Positions 34,204 to 41,929 of a DNA stretch of 46,877 bases are shown piece by piece. How positions within the stretch are numbered: position 1 is the stretch's first letter; the number at the start of each line of letters is the position of its first letter. The stretch covers positions 1 through 46,877 of the forward strand of contig JAPPAB010000008.1 of NCBI GenBank assembly GCA_026705765.1. The letters run 5' to 3'. The notes below the pieces were generated by a model. It was not told the DNA's origin, made no database searches, and worked only from the letters and a program-made list of their open reading frames with translations. The position numbers and the translations under genes are program-made. This DNA comes from Gemmatimonadota bacterium. Lineage in GTDB: Bacteria; Latescibacterota; UBA2968.

Positions 34204-36543
34204 ATGTCTCTGAAAAACTTGAAAAAACAATGGCTCTCGGGTCTGATGGTATTGTGCCTCATGTCAATCGGCACAATAGATTCGCAGGCGCAGGTGGTCT
34301 ATAGCGCGTCGCGGCACATGACCCGGTCACTGGTGTGGCTCTCGTTTACCAACTCCGGTACGTCGAGCATGCACTATCAGGTGACCCCATCTCGGGTGAT
34401 GATGCGAATGTCCTACCCGGGCGAATTGTATTCCCTATACGCCCTGTTGGGCACCGAAGAATTTGTGGAATACTGGGGCGACAAAGCATGGGGGTCGTCT
34501 GCACAAAAGGGCTTTACAAACATGCACTCGGCTGGCGAAGGCGTGCTGGTATTGACCAATGTGGACGGTGAAAAATACGTCTCGGTCACAGGACCGCGCA
34601 CACCCACCGAAGACGTGATACCGATGAATTACGACATCGCCAACTCAAAAGAAGCCTCGTGGGGCATTCAGTCCATTGTGCCCAATCGCGGTGTGGGTCC
34701 AGGCACGGTAAAATCCAACTGGTGGCAAGGTGCATCGCCCCAATCCGCTGACCCGGCCAATTTGCGGCCCTACGAAATTCACAACTTCGATTACGGCATT
34801 TATCCGCCCGTGCAAAATGCAGGCGAAGAAATCCATATCACGCAGTGGCAGACAAAGCACAACATCGTCGTCACGCGCAAAGCCCATGCGTGGAGTCACC
34901 AGGATTTCGACGACTTTTTCATCCTGGAACTCGAGTTTGAAAATCGGGGCGGACAACAACTCGACAACACCTACCTTGGCGTCATGAACTCCATGTATGT
35001 CAATAGTGCTGGCACATCTTTCCGCTGGGGTCATGAAGGCGGCCTGGTCACCTATCGCCGCAGTCAGGCACTGGACGACCACTATCGCTACAGCGAGGCT
35101 CCCAACTTCGAAAACAATTCCTTAAGCGGGTTGTCGCCTGCGGATTTCCAGGGCAAATACATCATGTATCAGTGGGATGGCAATTCCCCGTCCAGCTTCG
35201 AAGAAGACACGGGCGACCCCTACTTCTCGGACCTGGAGGCGCGGGGCTTCCCCGGCAGCAGGAACAGACCCGAAGGCATGCCCATTGCGCCGGCCTATCA
35301 GTTTATGGCTCCCCTCGCCTTTCGCAATGCCGGGAGTCACACATTCAACGCAGCAGACGCAGCAGAAGGCTTTGTCGATCCACAGGGCGAACCCCTGTCG
35401 CACTGGTACGAAGTATTTGGCCGCCGCAACATCGACGACCCCACGCGGGGCGCGTTGAGCATGACCGACCAGTACGACTTTTTCACCTCGCCCACAATGG
35501 ACAACCCGACCTCTGAACAAATGCAGTGGGAAGACCTGATCTTTGGTCCCTACAGCCTGGCACCCGGACAAAAAGCCAAAATCGTGCTCGCCTACGGCTT
35601 TGGATCGTCCGCCGAATTTGAAATCAATGCCGAGACGGGTTATGCCAATGACATCACCAAGTGGTCGTGGAACGTGGGCGATATTGGTCCAGACGCCCGC
35701 AAATCGCTCTTAGCCAAAGGCGAAGAAGCCATGCTGCGGCATCTGGAACACGCACAATTTGCCTACGACAACGAGTACCAGATCCCCAACGCACCCCCGG
35801 ATGTGGATTTCTTCCAGGGGAGCAATGCACAGGCCAAAATTACGCTGACGTGGTCAGATGCTGCCGAAAAAGCCACCAACCCCGAATACGGCCAGACCGA
35901 CGTGGTCGCCTATCGGGTCTATCGCTCGACCTGGCAGGAGACCGGACCGTGGGATCTGGTGGGCACGGTTCCAGCCGGTAGTAGCCAGGGCGGCACGTAC
36001 ACCTGGGTGGATGAAAATTCGCTGGCCGGATTCCAATTTGCCTACAATGTGCGCTCTGTTGCCAGCCCCAAATCGTCGTGGTCCGAAGGCTCCAAAACCC
36101 TTGCCGACCTACCCGAGACCGTGCGCAAGCACCTCACGGAAAACGGATTGGAGAGCGGATGGTCGGCAGCAGAACAACGCATGATCGTTCCGGGCAGCCC
36201 AATTTTGGCCGCCAATGACGCCGCCGACAATATGGAGAGGCCGGTAGTCGTGGTGCCCAATCCATTTAGTCTGGCGCAAGCCCAATCCAATTACCAGGGC
36301 ACGCTCAAACTGCGCTTTGTCGGGGTGCCGCACCAGGCAAAAATCTCCATTTTTACAGTCTCGGGAGATCTCGTTGCCGAAATCAACCACAACGATCCAA
36401 CGGCCGGGGAAGCGCAGTGGCTCTTAAAAGATCGCTTCCTCACCGGTGAAGCCACCTCGTCTGCGTACTTCTTCGTGGTGGAGTCGCTCGTGCCTGCCAG
36501 TCGCGGTCGCAAGACCAAGGGCGCGTTCATAATCAACCGTTAA
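34204..36543 (+). CDS. Secreted protein with FN3-like domain and type-IX-like C-terminal module, cassette 2
   Basis: The 779-residue product has a signal peptide (ends TIDSQAQVV), a long beta-rich middle without a recognised name, a stretch GPYSLAPGQKAKIVLAYG (about 455-475) corresponding to WPELNPGESIHIVSAW of the cassette 1 protein, an FN3-like segment (KITLTWSD...VAYRVYRSTW, about 545-625) and a C-terminal module with VVVVPNPF, ISIFTVSGDLVAEI and AQWLLKD. Sequence layout and neighbours make it a clear paralogue of 11487-13643. The C-terminal module could act as a sorting signal for a type-IX-like route; none of the core machinery is in the window. AGGAGG lies nine bases before the ATG. It starts 21 bases after the receptor stop and is followed by the PorV-like gene after 18 bases. 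Confidence 0.82.
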   Translation: MSLKNLKKQWLSGLMVLCLMSIGTIDSQAQVVYSASRHMTRSLVWLSFTNSGTSSMHYQVTPSRVMMRMSYPGELYSLYALLGTEEFVEYWGDKAWGSSAQKGFTNMHSAGEGVLVLTNVDGEKYVSVTGPRTPTEDVIPMNYDIANSKEASWGIQSIVPNRGVGPGTVKSNWWQGASPQSADPANLRPYEIHNFDYGIYPPVQNAGEEIHITQWQTKHNIVVTRKAHAWSHQDFDDFFILELEFENRGGQQLDNTYLGVMNSMYVNSAGTSFRWGHEGGLVTYRRSQALDDHYRYSEAPNFENNSLSGLSPADFQGKYIMYQWDGNSPSSFEEDTGDPYFSDLEARGFPGSRNRPEGMPIAPAYQFMAPLAFRNAGSHTFNAADAAEGFVDPQGEPLSHWYEVFGRRNIDDPTRGALSMTDQYDFFTSPTMDNPTSEQMQWEDLIFGPYSLAPGQKAKIVLAYGFGSSAEFEINAETGYANDITKWSWNVGDIGPDARKSLLAKGEEAMLRHLEHAQFAYDNEYQIPNAPPDVDFFQGSNAQAKITLTWSDAAEKATNPEYGQTDVVAYRVYRSTWQETGPWDLVGTVPAGSSQGGTYTWVDENSLAGFQFAYNVRSVASPKSSWSEGSKTLADLPETVRKHLTENGLESGWSAAEQRMIVPGSPILAANDAADNMERPVVVVPNPFSLAQAQSNYQGTLKLRFVGVPHQAKISIFTVSGDLVAEINHNDPTAGEAQWLLKDRFLTGEATSSAYFFVVESLVPASRGRKTKGAFIINR

Positions 36544-36561
36544 AACACAAGGATTGATACT

Positions 36562-37545
36562 ATGAAACATACGATGTCCGCAGTGCTAATCGTTTTGATG
36601 GCGCTCGCCCTATCGGCTCCGGCCTCGGCGCAGGCACTCTTCCCAGAAGCCGAAGAAGTCCTGAATCCAGAGGGCCGCAGCAAGATCAAGCCATCCACAT
36701 TCAATTTTTTGAAAGTGACCAACAATGCCCGAGTCGCGGGCATGGGCGATGCTTTTACCGCGGTATCCGACGGGATAGACGGCATGATCTGGAACCCGGC
36801 GGGCCTGACCAAAGTGAATAATCTCGCATATACCTTTGGCTACACCCAATGGCTGGTCGAATCGTCATTTGTCACCGGATCTCTCGCCTACAACACCGGA
36901 CAGTGGGGCGTACTGGGCGTATCATTTGTGAACTTTACCCTGCCCGACATGCCCGAAACAACCACCATGGAACCAGACGGCACCGGTGCGATGGTGAACT
37001 CGGGCGACCTCGCCATCGGCCTGGTTTACGCCTATCAATTGACCGACAAGCTCTCGTCAGCAGCCTCCTTGCGCTTTGTCCAATCCGCGCTGGGACCAGA
37101 GACACTCAGCGCAGTCTCCGTGAATGTCAGCACCTTGATGTACACGGGCTTTCAAAGCCTGCGCATTGGCATGAACATGAAAAACCTGGGCGGAGAGCAG
37201 GAAATTGTGAGCGAAAAATCGGAAATGCCCCTGGTATTCCACACCGGGATAGCCATGGAATTGTACGGCAACCTCGGCGATCCCGTATCTCTGACCGGCT
37301 CGTTTGAAGGCGCTTTCTTCACCGACCGCGAACAGCGCTGGAATCTGGGCGGTGAACTCTGGATACAGAACCTCATCGCGCTTCGAGCGGGCTATAAGAT
37401 CAAATACGATGTGGAAACCTGGAGTATTGGCGGCGGTCTCAAGGGAAAATTCGGCGGACGACACATCGCCTTAGACGTATCGTATAGCAATCTTGGCGAT
37501 CTGTTCGACCCGCCCCTGCGCCTGAACCTCTCGGGTTCACTGTAG
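36562..37545 (+). CDS. PorV/PorQ-type outer-membrane beta-barrel protein, cassette 2
   Basis: The 327-residue product has a signal peptide (ends PASAQALF) and the family signature NNARVAGMGDAFTAVSDG...MIWNPAGL (about 54-80), then amphipathic strands of a barrel ending LRLNLSGSL. It is shorter than its paralogue at 10359-11477 (372 residues), and closer to the PorV/PorQ consensus (NPAGL). It ends the second cassette. In Bacteroidota PorV collects type IX substrates; here the neighbouring secreted protein is the obvious candidate, as inference only. Confidence 0.87.
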   Translation: MKHTMSAVLIVLMALALSAPASAQALFPEAEEVLNPEGRSKIKPSTFNFLKVTNNARVAGMGDAFTAVSDGIDGMIWNPAGLTKVNNLAYTFGYTQWLVESSFVTGSLAYNTGQWGVLGVSFVNFTLPDMPETTTMEPDGTGAMVNSGDLAIGLVYAYQLTDKLSSAASLRFVQSALGPETLSAVSVNVSTLMYTGFQSLRIGMNMKNLGGEQEIVSEKSEMPLVFHTGIAMELYGNLGDPVSLTGSFEGAFFTDREQRWNLGGELWIQNLIALRAGYKIKYDVETWSIGGGLKGKFGGRHIALDVSYSNLGDLFDPPLRLNLSGSL

Positions 37546-37585
37546 GAGGAGTCTGACGAATCAACGAATCAACGGAACGGGGTAC

Positions 37586-37609
37586 AACTGGCCGTCTCTC
37601 AGGCCAGTT
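37586..37609 (+). terminator. Hairpin after cassette 2, terminator-like without T run
   Basis: A perfect 8-bp stem AACTGGCC (37586-37593) with GGCCAGTT (37602-37609) and an eight-base loop follows the PorV-like stop by 41 bases. A second small hairpin (TGCGAATC at 37614-37621 with GATTCGCA at 37624-37631) follows. No T run is present, so termination may be partial or Rho-dependent. Confidence 0.4.
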
Positions 37610-37656
37610 CATCTGCGAATCGGGATTCGCACTGACTTTGGGTGGTTGGGCAGGGT

Positions 37657-37684
37657 TCGTCTATTCGTCTATTCGTCTATTCGT
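37657..37684 (+). repeat. Tandem 8-bp repeat, three and a half units
   Basis: TCGTCTAT is repeated three times without gaps at 37657-37680, then TCGT. It lies in the 226-base non-coding gap between the PorV-like gene and the first DUF6785 gene, well outside the coding frames. Confidence 0.75.
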
Positions 37685-37771
37685 TTCGCCGTATCTTTCA
37701 TACCCCGCCGGAATTGGAGCACAATCCGACTTCCGTGCGGGGTGTGCCATTTGTGCTAATAGGAGAGACGT

Positions 37772-39751
37772 TTGGCCGAAGCACTGCAATCAGACCCAAC
37801 AGGTGAACCTGCAAGAGGCATAACACTCCGCTCGGTTGCCCTGGGCATTGGAATCGTGATCTTCATCAACCTGTGGGTAACCTATGCCGAGACCGTGGTA
37901 AAAACCTCTCGCCTGAACCTGAGCGTATTTCAAATAACCCTCCTCGCCATCTTCATCATCCTGATCGGGGTGGTCAACCCCCTGATCAAATCTATAAATC
38001 GTCGCTACGCCTTTGCACCTGCCGAATTGCTATCCGTTGTCGCCATTGGCATCGTGGGCTGCGTCGTGCCCACATCCGGCATCACTGGATTTTTGATCGG
38101 GGTAATTTCCACCCCCTTTTATTTTGCCACGCCCGAAAACGGATGGGCCGAGTACTATCACCCCAACCTCAACTCGTGGGTCGTACCCACCAATCAGGAA
38201 GCTGTACGCGCCTTTTACGAGGGCTTATTGCCCGGCAGCGCGATACCCTGGCGCGTGTGGTTGGCACCACTCGCGTGGTGGGGCAGTCTGGTAGTGGCTG
38301 TATTTGCCGTTTCCGCCACACTGATGATTATCTTGCGAAAACAATGGGTAGAATACGAAAAACTCGCCTATCCCATCGCCGCCGTACCCATTGAGATGTC
38401 CCAGGACGCCCTCTCTGCGCGTCTTCTCCCCGCATTCATGCGCGGTCCCATGTTCTGGATTGCAGCGGCCATACCATTTTTGATTTTTGTCTGGCACTCC
38501 CTGTCATGGGCATATCCGCTCCTGCCCAGCATCGGCATCCTGCCGCACGGAGGATATTTCCGCTTCACGCGCTATTCGCCTGGCATGTACATTCAGCCCA
38601 TGCAATTTTTGACCATCGGATTTGCGTACTTTGCCAATACACAGGTCCTATTCTCAGTCTGGTTTTTCTTTTTACTCCACGTCCTGGAAGGAGGCATCTT
38701 TAACCGCCTGGGCTATCAAATCGAGCGGTCAACCGATTCTTTCAGCGCAGACCCGCCCACCGAAGCCTGGCAGTGTTTTGGCGCACTCGCCTGTCTCGTC
38801 GTGTGGCGATTGTGGGTCGCGCGGCGGCATCTGCGCGATGTCGTCCTCAAAGCACTCGACAAAAATCATCCGGTAGATGACCGCGGTGAAATACTCTCCT
38901 ACCGGTCCGCAGTTCTAATTTTGTCGTGTAGCCTCATCTACGTCTTATTCTGGCTCCTGCAAATCGGAATGGACCTGACCACCGCATTGATTTTTATGTC
39001 CGGCGTCGCCGTCATCTACATCGGCATCGCGCGCGTGGTCTCAGAAGCCGGCGTCGTATATTCGGGTGCCACCGTAACACCGCAGGCATTTGTCATGGAC
39101 CTGCGCGGCACCCACGTCATATCCGGAAGCAGCATGACGGCCATCGCATTGTCCTACTCCCTCATTGATTATATGCGCGGGCTATTCACCCCGGCGCTGG
39201 CTCAATCGATCAAATTGGGCGACCTGATCCGCGGCAACCGCCGTCTGTTATTCTATTGCGTGGGCATCGGCGTACTCGCCGGATTTATCTCTTCCGTATG
39301 TCTCATGCTCTATCTGGGCTATACACATGGAGCGTACAATTTCCCGCGCTTTCCCTTCTTCAGCGGCGATCCAAAAGGCATCTACGGATCTACACTTACA
39401 ATGATGCGAACGCCCAAAGCGCCCGACCCAAACCGCATCATCTTTTTTGCCATTGGCGCGGGCATAATGGCCCTGTTGACATTCTTGAGATACCGATTTT
39501 CCTGGTGGCCCATCAACCCCATCGGCCTGACCATCTCCGCTGCCGATAACACGGCATCTCTGGTCATGCCCGTATTCATCGCCTGGGTATGCAAAGCCTC
39601 TTTGCTCCGCATCGGCGGCGTAAACCTCTACCGCAAAGCCATGCCCCTATTCCTGGGCCTGCTCGTCGGGTACACAGCCGGCGTCGTATGGTCATTTCTC
39701 GTCGATGCAATCTGGTGGACCGGTCAGGGACACTCAGTTCACTGGTGGTAA
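37772..39751 (+). CDS. DUF6785-type multi-pass membrane protein, first of two tandem copies
   Basis: The 659-residue product is a transport-like protein with about 14 hydrophobic helices. It contains INLWVTYAETVV (about 31-42), a shared loop SAVSDPPT-like SADPPTEAWQCF, VVSEAGVVYSGATVTPQAF (about 415-433) and YNFPRFPFFSGDPKGIYGS (about 515-533). I place it in the DUF6785/DUF6784 family by recollection of these motifs; the substrate is unknown. The frame starts with TTG at 37772, six bases after AGGAGAG at 37761-37767, with no nearby alternative ATG, so TTG is well supported. The second copy follows after 20 bases. Confidence 0.8.
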   Translation: MAEALQSDPTGEPARGITLRSVALGIGIVIFINLWVTYAETVVKTSRLNLSVFQITLLAIFIILIGVVNPLIKSINRRYAFAPAELLSVVAIGIVGCVVPTSGITGFLIGVISTPFYFATPENGWAEYYHPNLNSWVVPTNQEAVRAFYEGLLPGSAIPWRVWLAPLAWWGSLVVAVFAVSATLMIILRKQWVEYEKLAYPIAAVPIEMSQDALSARLLPAFMRGPMFWIAAAIPFLIFVWHSLSWAYPLLPSIGILPHGGYFRFTRYSPGMYIQPMQFLTIGFAYFANTQVLFSVWFFFLLHVLEGGIFNRLGYQIERSTDSFSADPPTEAWQCFGALACLVVWRLWVARRHLRDVVLKALDKNHPVDDRGEILSYRSAVLILSCSLIYVLFWLLQIGMDLTTALIFMSGVAVIYIGIARVVSEAGVVYSGATVTPQAFVMDLRGTHVISGSSMTAIALSYSLIDYMRGLFTPALAQSIKLGDLIRGNRRLLFYCVGIGVLAGFISSVCLMLYLGYTHGAYNFPRFPFFSGDPKGIYGSTLTMMRTPKAPDPNRIIFFAIGAGIMALLTFLRYRFSWWPINPIGLTISAADNTASLVMPVFIAWVCKASLLRIGGVNLYRKAMPLFLGLLVGYTAGVVWSFLVDAIWWTGQGHSVHWW

Positions 39752-39771
39752 ATTTTTGAGAGACAAAACGC

Positions 39772-41757
39772 GTGGCAATACAAACAGAATTTGCACATGA
39801 AATCGATCCCCAGCAGGAAAAGGGTCTGACGGTTCGTTCGGTTGGAATTGCACTGGGCGCAGTGGTATTCATCAACCTGTGGGTAACCTATGCCGAAACC
39901 GTGGTGCATGCATCCAGACTGAACCTGAGCTTTTTCCAACTCACATTGATGGCCGTATTTGTCTTGCTGGTCGCAGCCGTCAACCCGCTCTTAAAAATCC
40001 TGGGATCGCACCGCGCGTTTTCGCCCTCAGAACTGCTGGCAATAGCGGCAATCGGCATGGTGGGATGCGTGGTACCCGCCTCGGGCGTAACCGGATTTCT
40101 CATCGGCGTCATTTCCACGCCAATTTACTTTGCCACGCCCGAAAATCGATGGGGAGAATTCTATCATCCCAACCTTGATTCGTGGGTCGTACCCATAGAC
40201 CCCGAAGCCCTGCGCATGTTCTACGAAGGCTTGCCACCCGGCGCGTCCATGCCCTGGGAAGTGTGGCTGATGCCCCTGCTGTGGTGGGCGAGCTTTATCG
40301 TCGCAGTATTCGCGCTCTCAGCCAGCATGATGGTCATCTTGCGCAAACAGTGGGCAGAACACGAAAAACTGGTCTATCCCCTCGTGGCCGTACCCCTGGA
40401 AATGGCGCAAGATTCGCGGTCAAAACAACTGTTGCCGGGATTTATGCGGGGCAAGCTATTCTGGATCATGGCCGCAATACCATTTTTGTTATTTTTGTGG
40501 AATTCCCTATCCTGGTTTTATCCCCTCATGCCCGGAATCGGGATCTTTCCCCACGCCGGAAAGTTTAATTTTACGCGGTATTCTCCCCACGTCTATCTGG
40601 AACCCCTGAACCTGTTCACCATCGGCTTTGCGTACTTTGCCAACACACAGGTATTGTTTTCCGTCTGGTTTTTCTTCTTATTACACGTTGTAGAAGGCGG
40701 CATATTCAACCGCCTGGGCTACCAGATAGCCAGATCAACCGACTCGTTCAGCGCCGATCCCCCCACCGAAGCCTATCAGTGCTTTGGCGCGCTGGCGTGC
40801 CTGGTCGTATGGCGGTTATGGGTCGCGCGGAGGCATTTGCGAGACGTCTTCCTGAAAGCATTTAGAAAAGCGTATCCCGCCGATGATTCTCAGGAAGTAC
40901 TGGCCTACCGCACAGTGGTCTTTGTATTTTTGGTGAGCCTGTCTTTTGTGCTCTTCTGGCTCTGCCGCATCGGCATGGACATAACAACCGCACTCGTCTT
41001 TCTATGTGCGCTATCCGTAATTTATATCGGCCTGGCGCGGGTCGTATCAGAAGCCGGGATGGTGTATTCGGGCGCCACAGTAACACCGCAGGCATTTGTC
41101 ATGGACATGCGCGGCACACAAGTCATGTCTGCGGGCAGTTTGACGGGCATTGCCCTGTCGTACTCCATTGTCGATTACATGCGGGGACTATTCACGCCCG
41201 GCGTGGCACAATCGATCAAAATGGGCGAACTCATCCAGGGCAACCGCCGCGCATTATTATTCTGGGCGGGCATAAGCGTTTTGCTGGGACTGGCCGCATC
41301 CGTATTTTACACCCTGCACCTGGGCTATTCTCACGGGGCGTACAACTTCCCGCGCTTCCCCTTCTTCAGCGGCGACCCAAAAGGCATCTACGGATCGACG
41401 CTAACCATGATGCACACGCCCAAAGCACCCGACGGCGAGCGCATGGTCTTCTTTGCAATCGGGGCGGGCCTGATGGCATTGCTGACCTTCTTGCGCTACC
41501 GGTTCCCGGGCTGGCCCCTGCATCCCATCGGACTCACGCTATCCGCCGCCGACAACACCGCCCACCTCGTCATGCCCGTCTTCATCGCCTGGGCGTGCAA
41601 ATCTATAATTATGGCTGTCGGTGGTGTAAACCTCTACCGCCGCTCCAAACCCGCTTTTCTCGGTCTCCTCGTGGGCTACACAGCCGGAGTTGTCCTATCA
41701 TTCCTCATCGACGCGTTGTGGTGGCCGGGAGAAGGGCATCTGGTGCACTATTGGTAG
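39772..41757 (+). CDS. DUF6785-type multi-pass membrane protein, second tandem copy
   Basis: The 661-residue product resembles the preceding protein along its whole length, with most of the helices and loops nearly identical by eye (e.g. FINLWVTYAETVV, SAGMVYSG-like EAGMVYSGATVTPQAF, YNFPRFPFFSGDPKG). The closest differences are in the N-terminal 25 residues and scattered helix positions. It is a tandem duplication that has diverged moderately. The start is GTG at 39772 with a weak GAGAG upstream. A pair of transporters of this kind could act as two specialised versions or a heterodimer; I cannot tell which. Confidence 0.8.
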   Translation: MAIQTEFAHEIDPQQEKGLTVRSVGIALGAVVFINLWVTYAETVVHASRLNLSFFQLTLMAVFVLLVAAVNPLLKILGSHRAFSPSELLAIAAIGMVGCVVPASGVTGFLIGVISTPIYFATPENRWGEFYHPNLDSWVVPIDPEALRMFYEGLPPGASMPWEVWLMPLLWWASFIVAVFALSASMMVILRKQWAEHEKLVYPLVAVPLEMAQDSRSKQLLPGFMRGKLFWIMAAIPFLLFLWNSLSWFYPLMPGIGIFPHAGKFNFTRYSPHVYLEPLNLFTIGFAYFANTQVLFSVWFFFLLHVVEGGIFNRLGYQIARSTDSFSADPPTEAYQCFGALACLVVWRLWVARRHLRDVFLKAFRKAYPADDSQEVLAYRTVVFVFLVSLSFVLFWLCRIGMDITTALVFLCALSVIYIGLARVVSEAGMVYSGATVTPQAFVMDMRGTQVMSAGSLTGIALSYSIVDYMRGLFTPGVAQSIKMGELIQGNRRALLFWAGISVLLGLAASVFYTLHLGYSHGAYNFPRFPFFSGDPKGIYGSTLTMMHTPKAPDGERMVFFAIGAGLMALLTFLRYRFPGWPLHPIGLTLSAADNTAHLVMPVFIAWACKSIIMAVGGVNLYRRSKPAFLGLLVGYTAGVVLSFLIDALWWPGEGHLVHYW

Positions 41758-41782
41758 AAGTGTGAAATAAAAGAAGACAGCG

Positions 41783-41929
41783 ATGAAGGCAGGAGGATCT
41801 TTAGCTCACGAGTGGAGCGAGGAGGCTGGATTGATTTTTGTTCGACAAGGCCATCCGAGTTCCCTATATTTTGATGTTGTTGTCGAATGGAGAGACAGCA
41901 CAATGGAACTGGCAATATGGACACCATGA
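41783..41929 (+). CDS. Small ORF overlapping the start of the M60 gene
   Basis: ATG at 41783 opens a 48-codon frame beginning MKAGGSLAHEWSEEAG and ending MELAIWTP. Its TGA overlaps an ATG at 41926 as ATGA, and that ATG is in frame with the M60 peptidase. The Shine-Dalgarno is weak. An internal ATG at 41903 has GGAGAG eight bases upstream and could give an eight-residue peptide instead. No homology is apparent; it could be chance, a remnant, or a coupling leader. Confidence 0.25.
   Translation: MKAGGSLAHEWSEEAGLIFVRQGHPSSLYFDVVVEWRDSTMELAIWTP

Noticed and set aside
41004-41765. 253-codon plus-strand frame
   Set aside because: A shifted-frame shadow of the second DUF6785 gene; His/Arg-rich and without a start site.
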